From the NCBI RefSeq assembly GCF_028372415.1, contig NC_092875.1, positions 56,346,919 through 56,410,918 of the forward strand: a stretch of DNA of 64,000 bases, written 5' to 3'. The position numbers and the translations under genes were made by a program. Source of the DNA: Notamacropus eugenii. Taxonomy: Eukaryota > Chordata > Mammalia > Diprotodontia > Macropodidae. The notes beneath the pieces were generated by a model. The model was not told where the DNA came from. It worked only from the letters and a program-made list of their open reading frames with translations, and ran no database searches. Below are positions 46,441 to 59,169 of this stretch, in pieces; positions within the stretch are counted from its first letter, which is position 1, and every line of letters begins with the position of its first letter.

Positions 46441-47552
46441 AATAGAATCTGAAATTTTGGCTAAAAATTTTAATTCCTGAAGTATCTCATTCTTCTAGGT
46501 TGAGTATAATTAGGGGAGAATGAACAAGTTTGTGAAACGAGGACATAAATATTTCATCCTGTAAGATTCACCATTAACCTCTTTGCTTTGTTTAAACTGT
46601 AATGGGATTGCAGTGCAGACAGTTATGGTTAAAATGTAAAGGAAAGCTGGATAATCTGAATAATGGGATTGAGAGATTTGAAAAGATAAATAAAGGTTTG
46701 ATTGAAAGTATTAAAGGCAGATAAGAAGATTTGAATAGTTGCTTTGGATGTGTCAGTTTCAGAAGATTTTATGAGGGTGTGAGGATTTATTTTAAGAAGA
46801 CAGAAAAATCATGTAACTTGATTTGATAATTAATAGCTTAATCAAATTTGAGTCTATCTGAAAGGATACCAATCCAAAATTTATTCGCTATTTAAGACTT
46901 TAGGGGACTGCAATTTACCATTGTTTTAGCTCCAATTACAGGAAAAAGTTGTCTGAGTTATCATAAAATCAATTGACATGGACTGCAAGCTGAGAACTGC
47001 TCAAGGTGGATGTCTGGGGAGAGTTTTAGAAGATGGCCTGAGTAGGATCTTCCTAACTCCGTTTCCCAACTTTGCTATGTCCTTTCTGGAAAAATAAAAA
47101 TCCCCTAACTGATTACTCCTAAGCCCTGCTTTCAGCCTGTAGTGACCGCATGATTGGCTGTCAGATACTGACTCATTCCTCCAGTCAAGCAGGGTTAAGG
47201 AAGTTCTTTCCTTTTAAGATATATGACATTGTCCCTCTTTTTCTCTTATTACAAATTTTTATAATAAAAAAAGCTATATTAAATGATTATGAGGTAAAAA
47301 TGTGTGCCCACGTGGTGGTAAGGAGATGAAATTCTGTGCAAAGTGATGTGGAAATGCATTCACCTGAATAGATAATGGGTTGCTTCAAGTTTTAAATATA
47401 TAATGCATACTGTTGAAGAAGTAAATTATCTAAACGTTGTTATATTAGAATTTGCATTGTTAAATTAATGATGAATTGGTTAAGAAACTGTTATGAATTC
47501 TGTGTAAGAGTTTCTGTTTTAGAATTCCTACAGATAAAATGAGAATCCTTGA

Positions 47553-47640
47553 ATATATACACACACACATACAAACACACACATATGCATGTATGTATGT
47601 GTGTATGTATACACACATATATTTTTATATATGGGTGTAA
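47553..47640. repeat. (CA)n/(TATG)n run in LTR-element interior
   Basis: Alternating purine-pyrimidine tract of CACA, TATG and TATA steps. Confidence 0.85.
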
Positions 47641-50600
47641 TTTTCAAGCCTGTTATATCTAAGGATGTATTAAGTATGTTAAAAAGTTAATTTCTGTTAT
47701 TAAGAGGGAAGCTTTAACTAAAATTGGTTTTGCTATGTATCAAGCATTTACAAAAGTATGTTTGTAAAAGGGAACTTGATAATTATGCAAAGGTCATGGT
47801 TTTAGATCTTTTCTTGTAATTTTTGTCAGTTAGGTTCAAGAGGATTTTGTGATAAATTGTAAATTGTTTTTGAGAGGAAAATATTTGTTGTATGAAGAAA
47901 TATTTTGGAAAATCTTTTGTATGATTTTTGGAAGGCCTACTAAATTTATATTTGTAAACTAATTTGTTATATAAATGTTTTATGTGGGTTGCAAGATAAG
48001 GGACAAGGTAAAGGGAATGAGGAATTTTATGGCTCCAGGAAGTTCTGTGATAAATTTAAGACCGCCTCATGGTAGTCTCCTTATTCACATTCAAAATCCA
48101 GTCATTATTATAGAAGAATTTCTTAAGATCTAATTTGAATCGAGAGCTGCTCAGAGAAAAGATGCTAACTCTTTCCTATTCTTGAATGAAAAGAGGGGTG
48201 TCAGCCCCACCCTGGCGCTGTAAGGTTGGAAAAGCTGAAAGCATCACCCAACTGGCTATAGCATCTGAGGTTAGAGAGCACTGATGCCTCAGACTTTGGT
48301 GAACTCTCTGTTTAAGTTGTGGTCTCTATACAAGGTGTATCAAATTGATTTTAACTGTTTATGGAGTTTCTAAGTAAGGAACGGACTTAATCTCTAATGA
48401 TTGACTTTTAGGACAAATTTAAGATCTAAAATGTGAGTCCTGGTAAAATTTTTGATCAGTGAAACCTGCCATCTGATGCAAAAGCCTCTGAGACCATTAC
48501 TAATTGTGTTCTACTACTCAGAGGAGAATGTGACTGTTACAGACAGAAGTTTGCCTCATGGGACAATTCTGTCCTCAGCCTGGGATGGAACCCTTCTGCC
48601 TTAGTTTCCCCATTGTGTTCCTCTAAAAAGGAATGTTTTCCCAATTGGCTACTTCTGAGTCTGGCTAAATTGGTTCTTTTGTATAGTCTTGTGAAAGATA
48701 AAATCCCTGGAATGACCTTTTTCTAAATATTATGGGAATAATTAGTTGAAGGAAAGACAACAAAAGCATAAATTTGATGTTGAATCATTGTTTCCTAGAA
48801 CAAGACTGAGATTTAAAGTTAACTGTAATTGTATTGAATTGTTGAGGTTAGGAGTTCTTGGGACCCAAAAATAGTGACACACTGGGTCCTGCTCCAATGA
48901 ATTCAACCTGAGCCTTCTTTCAGTTAAAGAAGGTCAAAGTTTGTTACAGTTTCTCAATATTGGGTAGAGTTCTAGGGAATCTTAGCATTTGTATTAGTAA
49001 TGTAAGTGGACTGAATGGAGTCTGAGTTTCATGGGTCTGATTTACAGGGGCACTGAGGAAGGAGTTTGGGGGTGACCCCAGGTAGTCTGAGAATTCCAGG
49101 GATGGTCTTTATGGGAGTGGCAAGAAGCCTGGAGAATTGGATTGATAGGGAATAGTGATAAGGAAAAGCTTATAGGCCTCAAGAGAGCCAGTTCAAGTGC
49201 AGGAATCCAAGGAGCATTCAAGGTGCGGTTTTTCCATGGCCCTGCTTGACAAATGGGACTAAAACTCTTTTAGGGTAAGGGACAAAGGTTCTGACTTGGA
49301 ATAAGTTCCTTACATGTTAGAAAGTGCTTGTCTACTAATACAATTGACTGAATAATTACTGAGACTAAAGCAGAGAGATATTCAGTTTTAGAAAAGAATT
49401 TCAGTCTAAGTTTCTTAGAGGCAGGTGACTTCTGGTAAAATTTTGAATTATTGGAAAGTTAAATGCTCCTGTGTTAATTTGAATTCATCTCCTGAACATA
49501 AGTTGAAGTTAGTGTTAGAACTTATCCTATGTGTAATTCATTCTTTTAGACTTAGCATGATTACAACGGGATAGAGAAGATTGGGAAACAGATGTAAATC
49601 TACTAGAGCAATAACTTATGATGATTGCTATTTAATCAGGAATTAGAACATGTATACAAAGGCATGCAAGCTACTTAAGATTTGCTTTCTTTATAGATGT
49701 TCCTCAACCAATGTGAAATTGTAGTCATATCTGAAACTAATTATTGGAACTTGCTATTTTAAGATTTTGTGGGATTTTTAACTGACTGTTCTTCTGAGTC
49801 TAACTCCCGGTGTGGATCGTAAAAAAGGCTATCTGAGCCACTGATCAAAGATGCCAGTGAACCTGTGAAGTGCTGGTATGAACTGCCAAAAAGTGGTCTC
49901 ATGGGAAGTTTGGGAGAACGATTATTCTGCCTGAGCTGAGATAGGATTCTCCTGATTCAATTTCCCCACTGACACCTGGCAGACTTCAAGCCTGGCTAAA
50001 TGCTAATTGACAATCTACTCCTGCCTGGAACTGACATGAAGTTAGGGAGCTGTTTTTCTGCTATGTCCTTTCTCTTGAAGACAAAATCCTATAATCAAAA
50101 GTTTTGTAAGCATAATATCAGAATTATTAAATAATAGATGGTTGGTATGGGAACATCTGAAGTTAAGTCCAAAAATTAAGTTATGAAGCTTAGGATTTCA
50201 GACCAACAACAATAATTTAGGGTCCTTTAATTCTTAATAATAGCATGGAGACAGTTAGATTGAGGGCCTGTGAGGCTAGTATACTTAGTTAATATTATTC
50301 TTGTCTCAGCTGGTTAATGTTAAAAGAAAAATGATTTGTGGTTTTTCTTTTAAATGCTTTAAAACAAGCATCACAGGACCAGAAGTTGGAATTGTTATAT
50401 GATATGATATGTACTGTGTTAAAAATTGTTGTTTATTTCATTTATGTATGTGCTGGAGCCTGGTATTAATTCCTTAGTGAAATCTCATCTTCCTGATGGG
50501 GAAATTAATAGTGAATTAATATAAAGTGTAAAAGCTAGGTTCTAATGTGAATTTCTTAAACATGACAAGTGGCCAAAGTTCCAATTTTGATTTTATAAGA

Positions 50601-51041
50601 GTGATAAGAATATAAAGCTTAGGAATGGTATTCTAAAATTGTATTAAGGTCAGTTTTGTAGAAAAGTGGGTACCTGGATTTCTACAAGTAGATAAAGGGA
50701 AGAAGATGCTGAGATGCTGTGCTGAAGATGGCTTGAAGGAGTAGCCAGACCAGAAAACTGCATCAGATGATGTTCCTCCCCAAACTATTTTATGAGATGC
50801 AGCATCCAAAGGACAATTCACTGATTTGCCTTTTTCTTCTGATTCTCTGTATCTGCATTTATGAAGGGGGACTTCCCCCTTATAATTCGTCAATGTGTCA
50901 GTCAACTTTGCTCTTTTCCCATATTCAGATAAAGTGGAGATATATGAAGGGAAGAATTCAAAGGGGAAGAGAGTGAGGAAGTATAGATTGGATTTAGGTG
51001 TAGAAACAGAAATGTTGATAAAGAAAATAGGGGGTAATCCG

Positions 51042-51426
51042 TGGGGAAAAAAGGAGTAAGTTCTGCTTCCACAGAGTTATGTCTAGCATAGTAAGGCTAG
51101 AGGTCATAAACCTGTACACAGGTTTAATGAGCTGTTTGAAGGAAAGCCAATGAGAGACGAGAAAATGAAGTCACAAGGCCAGTGGATGGTGGGGCACAGA
51201 GTCTAAAATTCAGAATAGTATAAGAAATTTCCATTGGTCTGAACAAATTGTAGTTTTCCTGTAGCCTTACTTGGAAGCTCCCCATTCATTCAAGGGAATG
51301 AACGTAGAAGGCACTCCTTCCTGCCGAAGAGAGGTGGAGTCAGCTTCAGTCAAAGTGCTCAATTCCTCGGAACTCCAACAAATTTTCCCTGACACCTTTT
51401 TGTGTGTCAAGTGTGTCTCTAAGAAC
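51042..51426 (+). repeat. Right LTR of the retrovirus-like element
   Basis: Partner of 45153-45536, preceded by a purine-rich stretch (51021-51035) fitting a polypurine tract. Unit order resumes at about 51430. Confidence 0.75.
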
Positions 51427-52594
51427 AGTGATCATAAATTATAGAATACCTTAAAATTCACAAAATGCTTTACAAATATATCATTTAATCATCACATCAA
51501 CTGTGAAGTGGGTGCTATTTTCCCCACAATGATAAATGAGATAATGAATGTAAAGTGCTTTAAAAAATTGAAAGCACTCCATAAATCCTAGTTATTTATT
51601 ATTATTGTTATAATTGTAATTATCATTTTTCTTTTATAAGTGCAGAAAGCAGAAACTGTGACACATGAAATGACTTGTTCAGGATCCCACAGCCAGTGAG
51701 AGTATGAAAGATGACGTGAATTCAAATCTTCCTGATGATAAGTCTACAACTCAATCCAGCTGGCAATGCTACCTCCCAGCAAAATTTTGTGCTTATACTT
51801 ATGAAAATAGTTTCCTGTAGTGCCCCATTATGTCAGATAACTACATTAGATTTTTGAAGTCTTTGCCAGAAAAACACAACGTCTGCTAGGTTTTAACCAC
51901 CATTGTAGGGTGTTGAGAATGACTGCATGGACGGATGACATGGCTGTGGTTCAAGGGCCAGCTTAGCTAAAAACAAAAAGAATTAGAAGCCAGTTAATGA
52001 TTTGTTTTTTGCTCAAAATATCTCATGAAGGCCATTTATTAGGGACATAGGGAAATGGATATCTGTTTTGGTGGAGAAACAATGCACAACAAGATCCCAA
52101 CTGTCTCTTCCCTGTTCCTCTATTTTTTCTTCTAAAAGTGTACAACACTTCATAGTGTATAGTATACTTTCCCATATATTGTTTCATTTGATCCATAGAT
52201 AGGATGAAACAGTTGAGATATTCCCCATCATACAAATGAAAACATTGAGATTCAGATTCATTAAGTGACTTGCCCACATCACATAGATTATGACCCCCAA
52301 ATTAAAAGCAAGGTCTACTAATTCCACATTTACTGCTTATTAAGAAAAAAAGCAGATGTTATAAGAAAGCACAAAGTGGAAAATAAGATGACAACATTGT
52401 TGAAAGTCCATAAATGAATGCCATGAAGGAGAACAGTCTGAGTATAATAAAAGAGATCATACAGCTTGGAAAAAATTACTCTGAACTATGGTCTTTGAAC
52501 TGTCCTGACTTTTTGAGTTTGATTTGAAGTTTCTGTCTCCCAGATATTGACCTTAAATATCAATGCCACATTAAAGCGCCAAGATCAGGCCACA

Positions 52595-53533
52595 TCAATG
52601 AGAGGTGTGCATTTTGCTGATAACTCTTCTCATGGCATTATTTATATTCTTGTTCCTCATGCTGTAAATAAAGGGGTTCAGCATGGGGGTGACCACAGAA
52701 TACATCACTGAAGCAACAGAGCTCTTCCAGGAAGAGTGGGTAGTTGAGGAACTGAGATATACTCCAAGTCCTGTGCCATAGAATAATGAAACAACAGAGA
52801 GGTGAGATCCACAGGTAGAAAAGGCTTTATATTTTCCCCTAGCAGATGGGATTCTCAATAAGGAGGAACATATCTGACCATAGGAGAAAAGGATACCTGT
52901 GAAGGGGAGAACACCCAATAGGCCAGTGGCAAAATACACAAAGACGTCATTGATGAGCGTATCAGAAGAAGAGAGCTTTGTCACCTTACTATTATCACAG
53001 AAAAAATGAGGAATTTCATTTTTGCTACAGAAGGACAGTCGTGTCACCAGTAACGTGTGGAGAGTGGAGTTTGGAAAACTAATAGTCCATGAGATCAGAA
53101 CCAGGAGACTGCAAATGCGTGGATTCATTATGGTGACATAGTGCAGAGGGTGACAGATGGCCACAAAACGGTCATAGGCCATCACAGTGAGGAGAAAGTT
53201 ATCTAAAACAACAAAAAGCAAAAAGAAATGTATTTGAGTAAGGCATCCAGCATAGGAGATAATCTTAGTGTTTGTTAGAATGTTCAGCAGCATCTTGGGG
53301 ACTGTAGTGGATACCAGACAAAGATCAACAAAGGACAGATTAGAGAGGAAGAAGTACATTGGTGTGTGGAGATGGGAGTCAGAGCCAATGGCCAACATGA
53401 TGATAATGTTTCCAACAACAGTGACTATGTATATGCTCAGGAAGAGCCCAAAGAGGGGCAGCTGCTGCTTTGGCTTCTCAGAAAATCCCAGGAGGAGGAA
53501 TTCTGATACACATGTTTGGTTTTCTGGTCCCAT
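52595..53533 (-). CDS. Olfactory receptor, family 1-like, intact (312 aa)
   Basis: Second intact odorant receptor, clearly paralogous to the one at 34480-35418 over its full length. The open frame extends upstream to a Met at 53599, adding 22 residues (MKHLYFQF...). I start it at 53533 because MGPENQT is the start conserved in the paralogues, and a likely splice acceptor at 53547-53548 would leave the extra codons in an intron. Landmarks: NQT glycosylation site, [16 protein letters not shown]3 Cys in [53 protein letters not shown] and [13 protein letters not shown]. Differences from the unit 2 receptor are scattered, including loop 2/TM5 ([15 protein letters not shown]) and TM3 ([12 protein letters not shown]), regions that commonly shape odorant pockets. 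Both reading frames are undamaged, which suggests selection, though no ratio was calculated. It lies in unit 3, downstream of the LTR element at 45153-51426. Confidence 0.95.
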   Translation of the reverse strand: MGPENQTCVSEFLLLGFSEKPKQQLPLFGLFLSIYIVTVVGNIIIMLAIGSDSHLHTPMYFFLSNLSFVDLCLVSTTVPKMLLNILTNTKIISYAGCLTQIHFFLLFVVLDNFLLTVMAYDRFVAICHPLHYVTIMNPRICSLLVLISWTISFPNSTLHTLLVTRLSFCSKNEIPHFFCDNSKVTKLSSSDTLINDVFVYFATGLLGVLPFTGILFSYGQICSSLLRIPSARGKYKAFSTCGSHLSVVSLFYGTGLGVYLSSSTTHSSWKSSVASVMYSVVTPMLNPFIYSMRNKNINNAMRRVISKMHTSH

Positions 53534-53545
53534 ATATCTGGTGTA

Positions 53546-53570
53546 CCTGCAAGGAAAAAGATGTGGTAAG
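53546..53570 (-). promoter_or_regulatory. Likely 3' splice site before the unit 3 receptor start
   Basis: The minus strand reads a T-rich tract followed by CCTTGCAG just before the first receptor ATG at 53531-53533, with the AG at 53547-53548. It supports MGPENQT as the true N-terminus rather than the longer open reading frame from 53599. Confidence 0.6.
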
Positions 53571-53699
53571 AGCCTAAATTGGAAATACAGGTGTTTCATA
53601 CTTTTGGAACAGAAAGAAAACTAGATTGTGACTTAGAAGACTCAAGTTTAGATTTCAGATCTACCACTTAATGCCTGTGTGATAGTAGGCGATTGGGAC

Positions 53700-55205
53700 C
53701 AAATATTTTTGCTTTCTTATATGTAGGCACATAAAAAATAAAATAAAAAATATTGAATTAAAAAAAGAAACAATTAGAGAAAGTATTTACAGCAGTTGTT
53801 ACAGAAAAAAATGCGTTTATACTATATAAGGAATTGAGTTTTTGAGAATCACTGCAGTTATTTCATCAAACATGGATAAATGGTCAAAAGATATTGACAA
53901 CATCAATAGAAGGATGCAAATCTAATCATGGAAATATTGTTCAATTTTACTAAAAGTGAGAAAAGATGCCAAAAGATATTTTAAATTTTTAAAAATTTTT
54001 ACCTATGAAATTGGGTGACAATAATCTACAGTAACAAAACCCTTACACTGATTATTTTTGGGGGTGAAATACTACACTCATTCAATGCAAATGAAAAGAC
54101 AAAGTTCTAAAATCTCTTTGAACAGAAATCTGACACTGAATACTGAAAGGTTATTAATAAACTCTCTTTCACCCAATAGCTCCATTTTTGAAGCATATCA
54201 TTCAAACAGTAAAAATTCATTGGTTCAAAGATCTTCATAGCAAAATTACATATAGAAGCAAGAAAAATCATTGAGATAAGCCTTGCAATATAGGCATAAT
54301 TAGTTTGTTATATATTATTGTTGCTACAAAATGTAATGCAACTAAAAGAATATTTAATATGATGATGAAATATATAAATAATAAATGATAATATATGTCT
54401 ACAATAATATATAAATAGATATAGTAAAAGTATGAAGAATATAGAATATTATAAATTTAGGTACACGGAATATTATAGAAAGATCCTTATGAAATATTCC
54501 CAAGTTAAAAAAGCAGAGACATAAGCCAAAGACACTCTACTTATGATCATTCAAATAGAGAAAGAATATAAAAGAATGGATAAGGAGTCTTGATGAAATG
54601 ACATTGAGGAAGTGAATAAAAATTTGCTATGATACTTTACACATTGAAATTTATTATTTTCAGTGCAAATAGCTGCCAACCCCATTTAGTTGCTTCAATT
54701 TTTATTTTATTTTTTGAAAACATCTGTACAACCAGGGGTGAGCAACTGTTTAACAGTCGGTTACTCTGATCAATACAATGACACAGGACAATTCCAAAGG
54801 ACTCTTTATTATTATTTTTTTTTATTTAGCTTTTAACATTTATTTTCACAAAATTTTGGGTTACAAATTTTCTCCCCTTTTATCCCCTCCCCCCCCAAAC
54901 CCAAGCATTCTAATTGCCCCTGTGACCCAAAGGACTCTTTATGAAAAAATGGTACACATTTCCACAGAGAGAGAACTGATGAACTGAGTACCAATTGAAA
55001 TATAATTTTTTCTCTTTTTCTTGCTTTTTAAAAGAAATATGACTCAATAAGAGATGTGTTTAGCTTGATTTCCCATGTATAGCTCACGTAAATTTGCTTG
55101 CTTTCTCACAGGCTATGAGAATAAGACAATTTGGAACTCAAAATTTAAAAAGACAATAAAGTTAAGAAACAGAAATAATAAATCAAAAATGTTTTTAAAT
55201 ATATC
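53700..55205 (+). mobile_element. Old L1 3' end
   Basis: Typical L1 ORF2/3' UTR wording in order: 'gataaatggtcaaaagatat' at 53876, 'actctgatcaatacaatgac' at 54763 and 'agagagagaactgatgaact' at 54967, then a tail up to about 55205. It cuts the unit match at 53695. Interrupted by the stub at 54808-54923. Confidence 0.6.
54808..54923 (-). mobile_element. HAL1 3'-end stub
   Basis: Last ~115 bases of a HAL1/L1 3' end on the minus strand ('cacaaaattttgggttacaa'), flanked by ccaaaggactctttat at 54793-54808 and 54925-54940. Severely 5' truncated. Confidence 0.8.
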
Positions 55206-55489
55206 ACCAGAACCAATTTTAATCATCTACAGAGGGATCCCAATTATGGGAGAAAGGGAGATTGATCCAGCAGCAAAGTAGGGAATGGGAAGCTTGCCCT
55301 GCAGTGACAACAGTTCCAGATCTGAAAGACAAGAGAGCATGTCATTTGAGGCCACTTCATCTACTGCCCCAAGGCAAAAAGTTAGGCAGATGCCAGAGGG
55401 AGGAGGCGAACCCAAGATCCAGAAATCAATATCAGCAGTGCTTCAGTGTTTGGTCCAGGGGAACAAAGCAAGGCAATTATGATCTAAGC

Positions 55490-55985
55490 CAAGGCAATGG
55501 TCCTCACACATTTTGGTCTCAGGAACCCTTTATGTTCTTAAAAATTAATGAGTTCCCTGAAAAAGAGCTTTTGTCTCATATCTATTGATATTTACTCTAT
55601 TAGTAATTAAGATTAACAAATATTTAAAATATTTGGTAATCCAATTACATGCAATAAACCCACTATAAGGCAGGTAGGTGGCAGAGTGCATAAAGTGCCA
55701 GCTCTAGAGTCAGAAGGACCTGAGTTCAAATCCGGCCTCAGACACTTACCAGCTGTGTGTCTCTGGGCAAGTCACTTAAGTGTGTTTGCCTCAATTTCCT
55801 CATCTATAAAATGATAAGGAAATCACAAACCACTGTAGTATTTTGTCAAGAAAACCTCAAGAGAAGTCATGGAGAGTCAGATGAAATGACTGAACACCAG
55901 CAAAAATCCACAATGAGTTAAATAACACATTTTAATAAAAAATAACTATATTCTCCCAAACAAAAATTTTAGAGATAGCAGTTGT
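55490..55985 (+). mobile_element. hAT-like DNA transposon fossil, split by a SINE
   Basis: 'cacacattttggtctcagga' and 'agagcttttgtctcatatct', then after the SINE 'aaataactatattctcccaa', follow a mammalian MER1-type (hAT) non-autonomous element as I remember it. 55210-55490 shows nothing I recognise. Confidence 0.4.
55668..55905 (+). repeat. tRNA-derived SINE (MAR1-like)
   Basis: Head 'ggcaggtaggtggcagagtg', box B-like 'gagttcaaatccggcctcag', end 'gagagtcagatgaaatgact'. It is the common marsupial SINE with the 'tcatgg-agtc' end. Inserted into the hAT-like fossil. Confidence 0.75.
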
Positions 55986-56784
55986 ATTATTTTACATTTT
56001 TGAAAATGTGAATTGTATGAAGAGTGCAAAGGTCCGTGTACTTATTCCAGAATAACTCCTGAGATTCCAAAAAAGTTATTTGACACTTTATGTATTTCAC
56101 CACTGATTCCATTTTTTTAATTTTTTAAATTTATTTTTAGATTTCAACATTCATTTCCACAAAATTTTGAGTTCCAATTTTTCTCCCCATCTCTTCCCTT
56201 CCCCTCTCCATAATACCTTCCATTCTGATTACCCCTTCCCTCAATGTACCCTCACTTCTATCACACCCCACTCTTCCCTTATCCCCATCTTCTCTCCTTT
56301 CTTGTGGGGCAAGATAAATTTCTATATCCCATTACCTGAGAAGGCAAGCGATTCAATACTGGCTATACATGTGTCGTTTTGCAAAAGATTTCCATAATAA
56401 TCATGTTGTGTAATACTAACTATATTGCCCTCTATCCTACCCTGTCGCCCTCCCCGTTTTTTTTATTCTGTCATTTGACCTTGTCCCTTCCCATAAATGA
56501 TTACTTCTAGTTACTCCCTTCTCCTATTTGCCCTCCCTTCCATCATCTCCCTCACTCCACTTTCCCCCCTCTACTGTTCTGTAGTGTAAGATAGACTTTC
56601 ATACCAAATTTAGTGAACATTTTATTCCCTCCTTAAGCCATATATGAAGAGAGTAAGCTTCAATTTTCCACTCTCATCTTCTCCCTTTTCTCCTTCATTG
56701 AACAGGATTTTTCTTATCTCTTTTATGAGTTGTAGCCTGTCCCATTCCATTTCTCCCCTGTCCTCCCAATATCTTCCTCCCTCA

Positions 56785-56855
56785 CCCTTTAATTTTTATT
56801 ATTTTTTTATGGATATCCCTCGCCCTTTAATTTTTATTATTTTTTTATGGATATC
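56785..56855. repeat. 38-base tandem duplication in HAL1
   Basis: The stretch starting CCCTTTAATTTTTATTATTT at 56785 recurs from 56823 almost unchanged. The other HAL1 copies have it once. Confidence 0.9.
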
Positions 56856-56891
56856 ACATCTTCTGACTCAACTCAACCTGTACTCTCCATC

Positions 56892-56919
56892 TGTGTGTGT
56901 GCGTGCATGTGCATGTGTG

Positions 56920-56960
<41 letters not shown>
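56892..56960. repeat. (TG)n microsatellite
   Basis: TGTG with GCATG steps, ending in a pure TG run of about 40 bases. Confidence 0.95.
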
Positions 56961-56963
<3 letters not shown>

Positions 56964-57189
56964 CCTTCCACCTACCCAAACACTGAGAAAAGTTTCAAGA
57001 GTTACAAATATTATCTTTCCATGTAGGAAAGTAAACAGTTCAGCTTTAGAAAGTCTTTTACGATATGTTTCCTGTTTACCTTTTCATGGTTTTCTTGATT
57101 CTTGTGTTTGAAAGTCAAATTTTTTATTCAGTTCTGGTCTTTTCATCATGAATGTTTGAAAGTCCTCTATGTCAAATCATAGTTTGCAA

Positions 57190-57440
57190 GAAGCCAGGGT
57201 CAATGAAAATCCCACCTTCACAGGAAGCCTTTCCCAATTCCTATTAATCCAACTGCTCTCCTTTTGATAATTTAGAATTATTCTGTAGAAATCATGCTTT
57301 ATACATAGTTATTTGCTTTCCCCATCTTTATTTTATGAGCTTGACAGGGACAGGAAATGTCCTTTGTCTTTCTTTGTATTCACAGAATTAGTGCCTAGCA
57401 CACAGTAGGCCCTTACTGAATGCTAATTGCCTGACTTTTT
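57190..57440 (+). repeat. L2 LINE 3' end
   Basis: 'aggaagcctttcccaattcc' and 'agcacacagtaggcccttac' followed by 'tgaatgctaattgcctgact' match the L2 3' terminal wording. Confidence 0.7.
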
Positions 57441-58074
57441 AATAGTTGTATAAACTGTCCCGATAGGATTATAAGTTGACAGGGTAATATTTTTAGATTT
57501 GAAAGAAATAGAAATTTTCTAGCCTCGCTGCATTATGCATATCAAGAAACTGAGGCCCAGAAGGGACAGGTCATTGAAGACACAGGTGACCATGCATAGC
57601 ACATAGTAAGCACATTTAATAATTGTTTTTTGCCCAAGAGGGAGACACAATATATTAACTAAGGTCTCTACATGTTTGTATTCTTTAAGAAATGCAGCAA
57701 GAGGTGTTTCTGTGACTGAACTCTGTGCCATCTTCTATAATGGAGGGCAGAGTAACCATCAATCTCATCTGAAAGGCAGTTACACTCAGTGTGACCAACC
57801 TAGTGTGTGAACATGATAGCCAGTGAGAATCCTTGACTAAAATAAGCAACGAGGGCGAAGGAAAAGAAAAGTTCACCCAATAAAAAACAACTCTGCAGTT
57901 GAAAAAGGACTTCAATCACAAATAGAATATCAGAGCAGAGGAAGACCTTAGAACATACAATGTCAAAAAGGGTAAATCTTTGAATGTAGAATGCCTAATT
58001 TACCTTATCCAATACACTCATTTTATAAGACAACTGGGGTCAAGTAGGGGAAGGAAATTAACTGTCCAAAGACA

Positions 58075-58330
58075 AAAAATTGTTATTCTTCATCCTTCAC
58101 TCTTGAAGAGGACCAAGGACATCATGAGGATAATATTTAGACTTGCCCATAAACTGGATTAAAGTGAAGCAGAACTACACAAAGTCCTCAGTCTCTCTCC
58201 TTTAATGCCACCAAAGTCCAATGGCAAGAGAAAAGTCAAGATAACTTGTGATGGCCCAGAATGCAGTGATGACCTTGGCCTATCTCAATTAAGGTTTTTC
58301 CCTGGTCTCAGTTTGTCTGAAAAAAAATAC
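58075..58330 (-). repeat. RTE-related SINE or LINE 3' piece
   Basis: 'cactcttgaagaggaccaag' equals the RTE 3' end at 2365-2385. The remainder resembles an RTE-mobilised SINE that I cannot name. Confidence 0.45.
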
Positions 58331-59169
58331 CACTTCATGACTAAGGGCTAGGTAAGAATTAAGACAAAGGATTGCCCAATTTCCCATGACAAAACTATAA
58401 TTCTGGGAGGGGGAGATCCTCAAAGTTTCTGGCTAGAACAGAAGCAATTACTATTTGCACTCTTTCTAAGGCAAAACTGAGCCACAGAAGTTATATACTG
58501 GCATCTATAATGGATTTCTACTTATGTATATGTTGGATTAGTAACTTCTGATATCTCTTCCAGTTCTGAGTGTATGAATGTACTGTCATTGTTCTGTCAT
58601 TTGTATATCTACTTTATACATATTTTTTACATATCTATATATAGATTAAAATGTCTGTGTTCTAGAACACATGTATCCTATGATACTCCCAAATATGGCC
58701 TGAACCAAATTTAGAAGTAATTGGGAAATATTTACCAAAAAAATATAATGAAACGTAGATAATATTAGTATTTGTTTTTCCAAGTCAATACATAATAGAT
58801 GAAGATATGTAGGCACATTTTAGCAGACTCCATTCCTATTGGAGCTTGACACTAATGATCTTTACTATTCTCACTTACATAGGAGTGACTGATACCACCT
58901 CTATTTGGATCATGCCCTATTACCAACCAAATCTCATCTCTCTCCATAGTCTCATTTTTGAGCAACAAATGAAGACCAGTCACCCAAATTTTCAAAGGTG
59001 TCATATTTACATATGTGGAAATATTTCTTAATCCTTGGTCTTAAGGAGTAACCTGGGGAGGCTGCTGTCTCAATACAAGGAACCATACCCCAGAAAAAAA
59101 TGGGAAAGTGGGGTTATTACATATGAGATTTCATAGACTCTGATTCAGTAGCTATATTGTAGCAAGAAT

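Larger units (their letters stand above)
45153..51426 (+). mobile_element. LTR retrovirus-like element (fossil), unit 3
   Basis: Two similar LTRs of about 385 bases bound 5.5 kb of interior. A tRNA-Lys-type primer-binding wording (TGGCACCTAAAGTCGGGC) starts at 45541, just after the left LTR, as in class II ERVs. Units 1 and 2 lack it at 7255 and 33315. LTRs differ by roughly 15% by eye, so it is old. The interior holds no recognisable gag, pol or env frame. It is broken or was a non-coding passenger, and it carries an RTE fragment at 46210-46440. Confidence 0.7.
39196..53695. repeat. Tandem segmental duplication, unit 3
   Basis: Begins with sequence equivalent to unit 1 position 1165 and follows unit order through the intact receptor at 52595-53533. 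The match ends near 53695 in a MIR-like stretch upstream of the receptor, where an old L1 3' end begins. Units 1 and 2 share two solo-LTR insertions that are absent here at intact sites near 39490 and 44007. Private insertions are at 42084-42549, 44112-44706 and 45153-51426. Confidence 0.85.
56110..57170 (-). mobile_element. HAL1-type LINE, 5' truncated
   Basis: Minus-strand 3' part (compare 10627-11650), ending within the ORF1 C-terminus (the 'tttgaaagtcaaatttttta' stretch at 57109 onward). It contains a (TG)n run and a 38-base tandem duplication. Confidence 0.75.
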
